The notes: generated by a model from the letters alone, not told the origin. A stretch of DNA of 5,968 nt from Anaerolineae bacterium (GCA_021159805.1 JAGHDT010000347.1:1-5968), one strand, 5' to 3'; counted from the stretch's first letter, positions 1 to 5,484 are shown. Translations and numbers: made by a program.

Positions 1-242
1 AAGGGGAGCCGAGCAAGTTGCCCCATCCATACCGCCATGCGCCAGGGCTTGTAGCCCAAAGAGATCGTCCTTGATGGTAGATGCTCAAGCCCGCTCAGCG
101 GTTCGACACCCTGCTCCTGATTGTAGAACAGCGCCAGCCGATCGGGGATCATACCGGACAGCTCTCGCACTAGGCTGTCACCATAGCGACCAAGCCCGGC
201 TCTGTGGTGCACGGCAGCTGAGACATCAACATAGATGGACAT
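1..242 (-). CDS. Glycosyltransferase, GT4-like, N-terminal fragment (partial, runs off left edge)
   Basis: Reading leftward from ATG at 242, the frame stays open to the window edge, giving about 80 residues that begin MSIYVDVSAAVHHRAGLGRY. A short beta strand followed by a glycine-rich G-L-G-R-Y segment and a helix (DSLVREL) is the usual start of the N-terminal acceptor-binding Rossmann domain of GT-B fold glycosyltransferases of the GT4 type, which transfer sugars from nucleotide-sugar donors. The donor-binding domain with its E-x7-E motif would lie outside the window, so substrate and pathway cannot be named. An in-frame ATG at 251 would add three residues, but it overlaps the TATAAT box of the gene's own promoter, so ATG 242 is preferred. 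No Shine-Dalgarno sequence precedes it, which suggests a leaderless message. The gene is divergent from the small gene at 398. That it is a real gene is fairly sure; the family call rests on the N-terminus only. Confidence 0.72.
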   Translation of the reverse strand, partial: MSIYVDVSAAVHHRAGLGRYGDSLVRELSGMIPDRLALFYNQEQGVEPLSGLEHLPSRTISLGYKPWRMAVWMGQLARLP

Positions 243-249
243 GCCAACC

Positions 250-277
250 ATTATAGTGTCGGAGAGACGCGCGGCAA
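250..277 (-). promoter_or_regulatory. Promoter of the glycosyltransferase gene, probably leaderless
   Basis: On the minus strand TTGCCG (277-272), a 16-nt spacer and a perfect TATAAT (255-250) form a sigma70-type promoter. The -10 box ends 7 nt before the ATG at 242, so transcription would be expected to start at or next to the start codon. No ribosome binding site lies between. Confidence 0.6.
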
Positions 278-332
278 GAAGCTCAGACAAAGAGTGCCAG
301 ACCAGACAACATACCAGCAGGGGCAACAGAGG

Positions 333-361
333 TTGTATCCGCCAGAGAAGGCCCTTATAAT
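333..361 (+). promoter_or_regulatory. Promoter of the small 67-aa gene
   Basis: TTGTAT (333-338), a 17-nt spacer and a perfect TATAAT (356-361) match the sigma70 pattern. The expected transcription start near 368 leaves a leader of about 30 nt before ATG 398. It faces away from the glycosyltransferase promoter, about 55 bp from that promoter's -35 box. Confidence 0.65.
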
Positions 362-386
362 GGAGTTAGACCCTTGATGCGACGAA

Positions 387-391
387 AGGAG
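387..391 (+). promoter_or_regulatory. Ribosome binding site setting the start of the 67-aa gene
   Basis: AGGAG lies 6 nt before ATG 398. The in-frame upstream candidates TTG 374 and ATG 377 have no such site, and the stretch they would add (MMRRKERR) is the SD region read as codons. Confidence 0.7.
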
Positions 392-397
392 AGACGG

Positions 398-601
398 ATG
401 GAGACACCCCAGGTTCGATTTGCCCGACTGGACAAAGCGAACATCGAGAAGATCCATGAGTTGGAGAAGTTTCTGGGTACCTACGTGTTGGCGTTTGAGC
501 CCGTGATCAAGATCGCAGACCTGGCACCAGAACAGCTGGAGAAGCTGCAGGCCGTCGAAAACGAGCTAGACGTCATTCTGGTGGCTTACAAGGACCTATA
601 G
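398..601 (+). CDS. Small hypothetical protein (67 aa) with an internal 31-residue-period repeat
   Basis: I do not recognise a named family with confidence. The start at ATG 398 is set by AGGAG 6 nt upstream and by a well-formed promoter. The 67-residue product has no signal peptide, no membrane segment and no cysteine, so it is probably a cytoplasmic soluble protein. It looks like two copies of one unit. Residues 16-34 (IEKIHELEKFLGTYVLAFE) and 47-65 (LEKLQAVENELDVILVAYK) align without gaps, each an amphipathic helix followed by a short hydrophobic strand ending LAF or VAY. This suggests a helix-strand twice repeated, perhaps a small alpha/beta fold or a dimerising protein. It is transcribed alone, divergent from the glycosyltransferase and convergent with the FTR operon, with which it shares a hairpin terminator. 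The gene call is good; its role is unknown. Confidence 0.75.
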   Translation: METPQVRFARLDKANIEKIHELEKFLGTYVLAFEPVIKIADLAPEQLEKLQAVENELDVILVAYKDL

Positions 602-619
602 ACGATCGAGAAGTAGCAA

Positions 620-650
620 GAGAGGGGTGAAGCTGAGCTTCACCCCTCTC
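620..650. terminator. Bidirectional hairpin terminator between convergent genes
   Basis: A perfect 15-bp inverted repeat (arms 620-634 and 636-650, centred on G635; in practice a stem of about 13 bp with a short loop) lies 19 nt after the 67-aa gene and 12 nt after the stop of the FTR gene. Both flanks are only mildly T-rich (CTTCC to the right, TTGCTAC on the other strand). It is placed to stop transcription from both sides. Confidence 0.8.
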
Positions 651-662
651 TTCCGTAACACA

Positions 663-1217
663 CTACATCAACCGCTCAAAACGATCCTGATCTGCCTTAC
701 AGACCGGGCACTTGAGCGGGGGGCGCCGGCGAGCACAGAGATATCCGCAGACTTTGCAGCGCCAGACCGGGAGACCGCTCCAGGTGAACCCGACGAGTTC
801 CTCATCGTGCGCAGCTTCACCCACGGCAGTAGCTGTCGGCTTGGCAGCAGAGACCCCGGCCTCGCGCGCTTCCTCCGGTGGACGTCGCTCGGGAATCGCT
901 TGCAGCAGCTGTCTGCCATCGCGCATCTCATCAGACACATAGAGCGCGCAGTAGCACGCTCCCCAATCAACCAGGTCCGGATCCCGATAGTCACATGGGC
1001 AGATGATGTCCAGGTCCAGTTTGCGTTCGCCGTCGGCGAGCCTGCAGGGACATGACCCATAGCCGTACCGCGCCTCATTGATCAGCAACCCTTCTACCAA
1101 CCCCTTCGTGAAGGCAACATCCGGGTTGAGATTGTATCCTCCGGCCTTGGCCTCACGGTCCAGGCGCTGGTAGAGCTGGTCAACCGCCTCCGGGGAGATG
1201 CTGATCTCATCACTCAT
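663..1217 (-). CDS. Ferredoxin:thioredoxin reductase catalytic-type subunit fused to a C-terminal rubredoxin domain
   Basis: This 184-residue protein has two domains. Residues 1-100 match the FTR catalytic (beta) chain, with the three Cys pairs C56-P-C58, C73-P-C75 and C88-Y-C90. By analogy with plant-type FTR, C56, C73, C75 and C88 would hold a [4Fe-4S] cluster, and C58 with C90 would form the redox-active disulfide that reduces thioredoxin-like partners. After an Ala/Glu-rich linker (110-140), residues 148-184 form a short rubredoxin of the rubrerythrin type, with C154-x2-C157-G-Y and C170-P-x-C173 as iron ligands; C161 is an extra cysteine. The rubredoxin probably brings in single electrons. 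No variable (alpha) FTR subunit is present, as expected outside oxygenic phototrophs. The ATG at 1217 overlaps the glutaredoxin stop (ATGA), so the two are translationally coupled and probably act as enzyme and partner. The domain calls are confident; the electron donor is inferred. Confidence 0.92.
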   Translation of the reverse strand: MSDEISISPEAVDQLYQRLDREAKAGGYNLNPDVAFTKGLVEGLLINEARYGYGSCPCRLADGERKLDLDIICPCDYRDPDLVDWGACYCALYVSDEMRDGRQLLQAIPERRPPEEAREAGVSAAKPTATAVGEAAHDEELVGFTWSGLPVWRCKVCGYLCARRRPPLKCPVCKADQDRFERLM

Positions 1218-1504
1218 AGAGCTAACCGCTCCTTAATCGCATCGGGTTTGTATCCGGTGATGCAGTCTGTGTCATCGAAGATCATGGTCGGGAACGAAGT
1301 CCGATCACTGAAGCGGCGAATTTGCTGCCGGCAAGCTTTGCGCTCCTCCGCATCAAGACGGTCTACATAGACATAGTCGAACGTGACATCCTCGTCCTCG
1401 AGAAGCTGGCGCGTCTTGCGACACCAGATACAGGTGGAAAGCGCATACAGCAGTACCTGACAGTCGCTATGCTTTCCCTCAATATGTCCCCTAACTTCTG
1501 GCAC
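1214..1504 (-). CDS. Glutaredoxin / NrdH-like thiol-disulfide oxidoreductase
   Basis: This 96-residue thioredoxin-fold protein has the strand VLLYALST followed by the active site C25-I-W-C28, then a long alpha helix, the cis-proline motif T69-S-F-P72-T, and C-terminal GYKPDAIKERL, which matches the G-(Y/F)-x-P/E glutathione or partner-binding region of glutaredoxins and NrdH redoxins. It is slightly longer than NrdH (about 75-80), mainly through a charged helix at residues 51-66. The start is GTG 1504, because GGGGAGG sits 6 nt upstream. An in-frame TTG at 1555 would add 17 residues but lacks a ribosome binding site and would place the SD inside the gene. The coding region overlaps the FTR gene by four bases (ATGA). 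In this context it is the likely substrate or electron acceptor of the FTR domain, working as a cytoplasmic disulfide reductant, possibly for ribonucleotide reductase, peroxiredoxins or a membrane CcdA. The partner is inferred. Confidence 0.88.
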   Translation of the reverse strand: MPEVRGHIEGKHSDCQVLLYALSTCIWCRKTRQLLEDEDVTFDYVYVDRLDAEERKACRQQIRRFSDRTSFPTMIFDDTDCITGYKPDAIKERLAL

Positions 1505-1510
1505 GATCAC

Positions 1511-1517
1511 CCTCCCC
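1511..1517 (-). promoter_or_regulatory. Ribosome binding site for the glutaredoxin gene
   Basis: GGGGAGG on the minus strand, 6 nt before GTG 1504. It decides the start against the upstream TTG at 1555 and against GTG 1510, which directly abuts the site. Confidence 0.75.
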
Positions 1518-1566
1518 AGCAGGTATCGCCGACTCGGAGTCGACGCACTCAACAATATACACGATC

Positions 1567-1594
1567 ATTATAGCTGATAATCACGCCACAACAA
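1567..1594 (-). promoter_or_regulatory. Promoter of the grx-FTR operon
   Basis: On the minus strand a perfect TATAAT (1572-1567) is preceded at 16 nt by TTGTTG (1594-1589), which keeps only the TTG of the -35 consensus. The expected start near 1560 gives a leader of about 55 nt. The -35 region overlaps the T-rich tail of the terminator of the upstream gene. Confidence 0.55.
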
Positions 1595-1595
1595 A

Positions 1596-1618
1596 GGCCG
1601 GGAGCTGATCTCCCGGCC
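1596..1618 (-). terminator. Rho-independent terminator of the DUF3592 gene
   Basis: A 9-bp GC-rich perfect stem (arms 1596-1604 and 1610-1618) with a 5-nt loop is followed on the minus strand by TTTGTTG. It lies 15 nt beyond the stop of the gene at 1633, so it ends that transcript just before the grx promoter. Confidence 0.8.
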
Positions 1619-1632
1619 ACAGTGGATCACGC

Positions 1633-2118
1633 TCAGAGCAGCGCAATGCCCAATGCGATGATCAAGGCACCGGCGATCAGGTTGGTCACACCATAGATCA
1701 GCACGGCATTGTGCGCCGCCGGCTTAGGTACATCAAGCGCAGCTTGTTTTGGATTAGCCGGATTGTAGAAGACATCAACGGACGCTCCGCCAGGGTATTT
1801 GGCCACAACTTGTCTGGCCAGATGACGATCTTTGTAGGTCCGCTGCTCATCAGAGAGGAAGTTCAGGCGGGCAGAGGTGAGGCGTGTGTCTGCCACATCA
1901 TAGGCATACCGGATAATCGGTGTGAATGTCGCGACCATCCCGCCCGAGGTCTCCCGATCGAGCTCTACAGCCGTGGCGTTGAGCACGTCCCCCGCCACCG
2001 TGGGCCAATTGGGCGTCCCATATCCGCGTCGCTTCGTCACCGAAATCCAGATGATAAGGACAAGCCCCAAGAGGAAAGCCCCACTTCCCAAGACAATCAA
2101 GAACTCTGTGCCCTGCAT
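1633..2118 (-). CDS. DUF3592-like membrane protein
   Basis: This 161-residue protein has one membrane helix at each end (about 6-27 and 137-160) and a soluble, beta-rich middle. The middle carries the features I associate with DUF3592: WPTVAGDVLN at 38-47, a segment on property of the 'TFTPIIRYAYDV' type at 64-75, and VDVFYNPANPKQAALD at 114-129, in which Y-N-P-x-x-P is the most typical motif of the family. Domain placement between two helices suggests the middle is held against one face of the membrane; which face is unclear. Function of the family is not established to my knowledge. The start is ATG 2118 with GGAGGT 5 nt upstream; a longer reading frame reaches 2175 but would run through the previous gene's end and lacks support. 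It follows the gene at 2148-2525 by 29 nt and is probably co-transcribed with it, ending at the terminator at 1596-1618. Confidence 0.82.
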   Translation of the reverse strand: MQGTEFLIVLGSGAFLLGLVLIIWISVTKRRGYGTPNWPTVAGDVLNATAVELDRETSGGMVATFTPIIRYAYDVADTRLTSARLNFLSDEQRTYKDRHLARQVVAKYPGGASVDVFYNPANPKQAALDVPKPAAHNAVLIYGVTNLIAGALIIALGIALL

Positions 2119-2147
2119 TGACCACCTCCCAACCTGCCCGCCGGAGC

Positions 2148-2525
2148 CTATTCCTCGTCCTCGTCCTTCAAGCAATCCGTATCCTGCTTGGGCCGCACCT
2201 CAAGGAGCTCCTGTACATACACCACACGCTGGTAGGAACCCAGGGGCCCATACTGACCTTTGCGACTCGCTTCTCCACGGATGCGAACGTAGATCTGTTC
2301 ATAGGGATGTGATATGATTTCCTGGTAGCGTTGCTCAAGCTCGTCCGCAGTGCTCTCAAATGAGGGATTCTGGACCCACCACGTAGCCCGAGAGCCACAC
2401 GGACGGAATGTCCGTCCGGCACGCCCTGACGTGAAAAATCCCTCCCACGTACCGCTCTCAAGTGACCGACCGATCGCGGAGAACATCAGGCCCACCAGCC
2501 CTATGAATGCAACGAGCCACGACAT
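2148..2525 (-). CDS. Small membrane-anchored or exported protein, NlpE-like domain (tentative)
   Basis: The 125-residue product starts with a hydrophobic segment (residues 3-19) that acts as an uncleaved anchor or signal peptide. The remainder is likely outside the membrane. Residues 38-50 (R-T-F-R-P-C43-G-S...W-W) and 77-112, with a beta-rich pattern, G-x-Y-G-x-L-G-x-Y at 90-98 and a strand leading to VRP at 110-112, resemble extracytoplasmic OB-like or NlpE-type domains seen in small lipoproteins; this family call is tentative and from memory. There are only two cysteines, C43 and C118, which could form a disulfide. The tail is strongly acidic (DEDEE). No lipobox is present. The start is ATG 2525, with AAGGAG 10 nt upstream; GTG 2528 directly before it is an equally spaced alternative. 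It leads a two-gene unit with the DUF3592 gene, behind a TTGACA promoter. Confidence 0.72.
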   Translation of the reverse strand: MSWLVAFIGLVGLMFSAIGRSLESGTWEGFFTSGRAGRTFRPCGSRATWWVQNPSFESTADELEQRYQEIISHPYEQIYVRIRGEASRKGQYGPLGSYQRVVYVQELLEVRPKQDTDCLKDEDEE

Positions 2526-2580
2526 CACAGTTATGCTCCTTAGTCTACAGACGATCCTTTCGTCACTACTGCGCTCGCAT

Positions 2581-2609
2581 AACTTAGCATTGGGTCTGGA
2601 AAATGTCAA
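2581..2609 (-). promoter_or_regulatory. Promoter of the NlpE-like / DUF3592 unit
   Basis: On the minus strand a perfect TTGACA (2609-2604), a 17-nt spacer and TAAGTT (2586-2581), which keeps the key first, second and last bases of the -10 box. Expected start near 2574, about 49 nt before ATG 2525. Confidence 0.6.
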
Positions 2610-2660
2610 CAGTCCGAATGAAACAGATGGGAGGAACCGCAAATGCCAGTTCTCAAGTCC

Positions 2661-2711
2661 CCAGAGCGAGGGGCCAGCAATCGGGCTCCCGCTCTGGAGG
2701 TTTGCTGGCCC
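2661..2711 (-). terminator. Overlapping inverted repeats after ccdA, probable terminator without U-tract
   Basis: Two inverted repeats share bases. One pairs 2661-2668 with 2690-2697 and extends past a bulged A by about six more pairs. The other is a perfect 10-bp pair of 2671-2680 with 2702-2711. They cannot form together. The pair lies 21 nt past the ccdA-like stop and before the next promoter, the right place for a terminator, but there is no T-run after it on the minus strand. Confidence 0.5.
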
Positions 2712-2732
2712 GCAGGTTGCAGACTTCTGGGA

Positions 2733-3578
2733 CTAACCAATGCCGGCGATGAAGATCCAGTGGAAGACCAGATAGCCGCCTGCCCCCATCAGGAACAGAG
2801 CGCTGAACCGGTGGACGTAGGGCGTCAGGCGATCAAGCCACCGGGAGATCGCGCGCCGGAAGAGCGCCGTCCCGACCGTCACAGCCAGAATGACACTCCC
2901 CATCCCCAGTGCATAGCCGAGGAATTGTCCAAATGATGCCGCCACGCTGCCCCCAGCCAAGGCACTTCCGACCACGACCAGGAACACGGGCAGCGGGCAG
3001 CTGAGGGAGCCAATCGCGTAGACAATGCCAAAGAGGAACATATTACCTGGGTTGCGGGCCGGTGTGACGCGCACGCGGCCAGCAGCGGCGATACCCAGGG
3101 CTCGGTGCCCGGTGAGCAGCCAGACCCCCAAGGCACCCATCCCCACACCGATCAGTAGTCCGGCAAAGGAGAACACCGTGGCCAGCCACTGTCCGCCGAC
3201 AGCGATAACAGCGCCGACAAGGGCAATGACGGCACTGAAACCCGCCGTGACAACCAGCGCCAGCCGCACAGCCTGCAGCAGACGACGGGCTACGTGGCGG
3301 CGAGAATCCTCAGCGGCCCCCAGCTGATAGATGACATACGATGGCAACATCAGCACCCCACATGGGTTCACACTGGCAACCATCCCGGCCGCGAAGGCAT
3401 AGCTCACCGGCAGCAGGTCCACGAGCCGGGCCAGCGCCCCCTCTGCACCATCACGCAGCCCGACGAGCGCAAGCAAGAGTGCCAACACGAGCATCGCTGG
3501 GAGCAGTAGCGTGAGAACCGCAGTTCGACCACGATGCTCCTCTTGGTTGATATCCAGATTCAACATTGGTCGGCCCAT
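2733..3578 (-). CDS. CcdA / DsbD-type transmembrane thiol-disulfide transporter
   Basis: This 281-residue polytopic membrane protein belongs to the CcdA/DsbD-beta family, which carries reducing equivalents from cytoplasmic thioredoxin-like proteins across the membrane to extracytoplasmic thioredoxin-like proteins. The two signature cysteines are present: C73 in S-V-N-P-C-G-V-L-M-L-P (69-79) and C194 in G-S-L-S-C-P-L-P (190-197), each in a membrane helix next to the prolines that mark the family. I count six helices of the core (about 57-85, 103-128, 132-157, 180-208, 215-240, 258-278) plus an extra N-terminal helix at about 19-40. The start is ATG 3578, with GAGGT 5 nt upstream; the GTG just before it is too close to that site. 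It begins 15 nt after the stop of the DUF3179-thioredoxin gene, its SD lying in the gap, so the two are one operon and CcdA most likely feeds the exported thioredoxin domain. Confidence 0.92.
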   Translation of the reverse strand: MGRPMLNLDINQEEHRGRTAVLTLLLPAMLVLALLLALVGLRDGAEGALARLVDLLPVSYAFAAGMVASVNPCGVLMLPSYVIYQLGAAEDSRRHVARRLLQAVRLALVVTAGFSAVIALVGAVIAVGGQWLATVFSFAGLLIGVGMGALGVWLLTGHRALGIAAAGRVRVTPARNPGNMFLFGIVYAIGSLSCPLPVFLVVVGSALAGGSVAASFGQFLGYALGMGSVILAVTVGTALFRRAISRWLDRLTPYVHRFSALFLMGAGGYLVFHWIFIAGIG

Positions 3579-3593
3579 CACGTACCTCGCATC

Positions 3594-5387
3594 TCACAAC
3601 TCGGAAGCCGCAATCAGTGTGGACACCTGTTCTCTCAACGCCGCCACGCCTACCAGCCCCCCGTCGCGACTGTATAGCTCCCCGTTGGGTTTGAAGAACA
3701 GCGTGGTGGGGATTCCGGTGACCCTGTAGGTCTGCATCGGCGATGGGTCAGCGATCGTGCCGGCGGGGAAGGTCAGCCCCAGGTCGGCAATCATGGCGCG
3801 CGCAGCAACTTCGTCGCCCAACCCGGTGAATACACCGACATCCAGAGCCACAAAGGTGGCCTCCTCCCCAAGCTCACGGTAGATTTCCTGAACTTCGGGC
3901 AGCCCTCGCCGGCAGACCGGACACAGTCCCGCCCAGAACTCCACCACCACCGGCTTCCCCTGGGCCAGGACATCTGAAAACAACACCTGCTCGCCGCCCA
4001 ATGGCACGTCTCCCTGGTAGACACGGATCTCGAAATCCACTTCCAGTTGATCCACAACGACAGCGGGAAGCTCAGCCTCCTCCGTCGACGTGCTGGCTAC
4101 ATCTTCCGACAGGGCGTCAGCCTCGGCGGGTTCGGAATCCGCCGGGATCTGCATCGATCCTGCAGGTTCGTATACGCGGGTGTCCGGCTTGAACGCAGCC
4201 CAGGAGAACCAGAAGTGGTTGACACCAACGATGGGCTCAAGCTGAGCCCCTGCCAACGGCCCTTCACTCCCCTGACCCAGCACATTCCACACCGTGCCGG
4301 TTTGCTCATCCACAATCAGATCGTTGTCAGACCTGAATGACAGCAGCTCACCGTCCAACTCCCGTGAGAAGGCGACGACCGTGCCCTCATCACGACCGTC
4401 GGCGACGGAGCCTCGATCCAACGCAGAGGCTACGCCTGGCTGCCAGAACACGACGATGTCCTGGTCACCTACACGGTCATTGACAACCGTAAGCTCCGAT
4501 AAGACTGAGTATGGATAGGCCACAGTATCCCCGTTCAAGTCTAGAGTCAGCACCCGCGCCATCGGGGGGAGCCGGCCCGGCGTCTCCGGACCATCATAGA
4601 GGAAGGGGGAGTTCTCGATATCATCGTAGCCGGCATATGGATTGTTGTCATACGGGCGGCTGACTCCCGTCTCCCGCGACAGAACCTTGCCCTCAGGGTA
4701 AGTGGCCTTGAAGTCCTCCCAGGAGATCATCGTCGCCGGGATGAACGTGAGCTGCCGGCCTGCGAATTGCCCGGCGATGCCTTCACCGGTCGCCTGCTGC
4801 CACCACGTCTCCGTCTGGCGATCGTACATGATGAGATTGCTGTAGCGCAAGCGCCCTGTGGTCCCGAAATCCAGGTCCTTCCCATCGATACGCCCCTCAA
4901 AGGCGATGGCTGTATTGCAGAGAGGACAGAACGTCACGGCAACCGGAACGCCCCCGATGACATCGTTGACGATCTCGTGCCACATCAGAATCTGGATAGG
5001 GTAGGCGCGCACATCGCCGCCGAGTGACACGATAACCACAGGTTCCAGGTCTTCGATCCAACCATCCGCAGCGCCTGCACCGACAAACGACGGATCCTCC
5101 ACCGCCGGAATCCCATCCTTCGGGGGACCGCCGGACAGGATATCGCTATAGGGTACCGTGTGGCGGCTGAAGTCCGTGCTGAATTGACGCTCCGCACCGG
5201 GAGGGGCCGGCTCATCGGGCAGCAGCTCATCCGACGCCGGCGTCGCAGTCTCGAGCACAGCGTCTGCCGTCGGACTCGGCCTCACTGTCCCTGGTGTTGC
5301 ATCTTCCGGCGAGGCCGCTGAAGACACCGCCATACACGGACTTAACAGAACGACACCAATCAACCAGAGCAATGATCGCCTACTCAT
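3594..5387 (-). CDS. Exported DUF3179 protein fused to a C-terminal TlpA-like thioredoxin domain
   Basis: The 597-residue protein begins with a Sec signal peptide (RRSLLWLIGVVLL, cleavage probably near 22-26) and a Pro/Thr/Ala-rich spacer to about residue 70. Residues about 75-405 form the DUF3179 domain, with W-H-E-I-V-N-D at 136-142 and the family hallmark F-C154-P-L-C157-N-T-A. A low-complexity acidic linker (about 408-442) leads to a thioredoxin domain (about 450-597) with E-F-W-A-G-L-C489-P-V-C492-R and cis-proline T-G-I-P560-T-T-L-F-F. The CPVC site and its membrane partner CcdA suggest a surface disulfide reductase like TlpA/ResA. DUF3179 has no established activity to my knowledge; its two conserved cysteines could bind metal or be the substrate of the attached thioredoxin. 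The start is ATG 5387 with GGAGGAG upstream; an in-frame ATG at 5417 would put ten polar residues before the signal. LSPC at residues 15-18 resembles but does not match a lipobox. No clear promoter is seen in 5388-5484. Confidence 0.92.
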   Translation of the reverse strand: MSRRSLLWLIGVVLLSPCMAVSSAASPEDATPGTVRPSPTADAVLETATPASDELLPDEPAPPGAERQFSTDFSRHTVPYSDILSGGPPKDGIPAVEDPSFVGAGAADGWIEDLEPVVIVSLGGDVRAYPIQILMWHEIVNDVIGGVPVAVTFCPLCNTAIAFEGRIDGKDLDFGTTGRLRYSNLIMYDRQTETWWQQATGEGIAGQFAGRQLTFIPATMISWEDFKATYPEGKVLSRETGVSRPYDNNPYAGYDDIENSPFLYDGPETPGRLPPMARVLTLDLNGDTVAYPYSVLSELTVVNDRVGDQDIVVFWQPGVASALDRGSVADGRDEGTVVAFSRELDGELLSFRSDNDLIVDEQTGTVWNVLGQGSEGPLAGAQLEPIVGVNHFWFSWAAFKPDTRVYEPAGSMQIPADSEPAEADALSEDVASTSTEEAELPAVVVDQLEVDFEIRVYQGDVPLGGEQVLFSDVLAQGKPVVVEFWAGLCPVCRRGLPEVQEIYRELGEEATFVALDVGVFTGLGDEVAARAMIADLGLTFPAGTIADPSPMQTYRVTGIPTTLFFKPNGELYSRDGGLVGVAALREQVSTLIAASEL

Positions 5388-5390
5388 ATT

Positions 5391-5397
5391 CTCCTCC
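5391..5397 (-). promoter_or_regulatory. Ribosome binding site of the DUF3179-thioredoxin gene
   Basis: GGAGGAG just before ATG 5387 (5 nt from the GGAGG core). It decides against the longer frame starting at 5417. Confidence 0.8.
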
Positions 5398-5484
5398 GTC
5401 GCACAGCGTGACTTCACTCTTCCTCACTATTTTGACGATGGAGATCTACTTAATCTTACCTTCTGTCTCGTTGGAGAAACCCAC

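Noticed and set aside
251..457. 68-codon minus-strand open frame upstream of the glycosyltransferase
   Set aside because: It crosses both divergent promoters and the start of the 67-aa gene on the opposite strand, and has no SD or recognisable domain.
627..1055. 142-codon plus-strand open frame and a 136-codon minus frame within the FTR gene
   Set aside because: Both lie entirely inside the FTR-rubredoxin gene, whose cysteine motifs are unmistakable; neither encodes a recognisable protein.
1711..2317. Overlapping plus-strand open frames of 131-136 codons
   Set aside because: They are antisense to the DUF3592 and NlpE-like genes and rich in Arg/Pro/Ser, typical of frame shadows.
2350..2936. 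Plus-strand open frames of 97-128 codons covering the ccdA end and the intergenic region
   Set aside because: They are antisense to ccdA and the NlpE-like gene, show no domain, and the second starts without an SD.
4097..4200. Low-complexity Ala/Glu/Ser stretch that might mark a frameshift between DUF3179 and thioredoxin genes
   Set aside because: The frame is continuous with no stop, and an acidic linker between exported domains is normal; it reads as a true fusion.
5333..5344. Possible lipoprotein signal (LSPC) in the DUF3179-thioredoxin protein
   Set aside because: Proline just before the cysteine does not fit the lipobox, where Gly, Ala or Ser is expected; an ordinary Sec signal peptide explains the segment.
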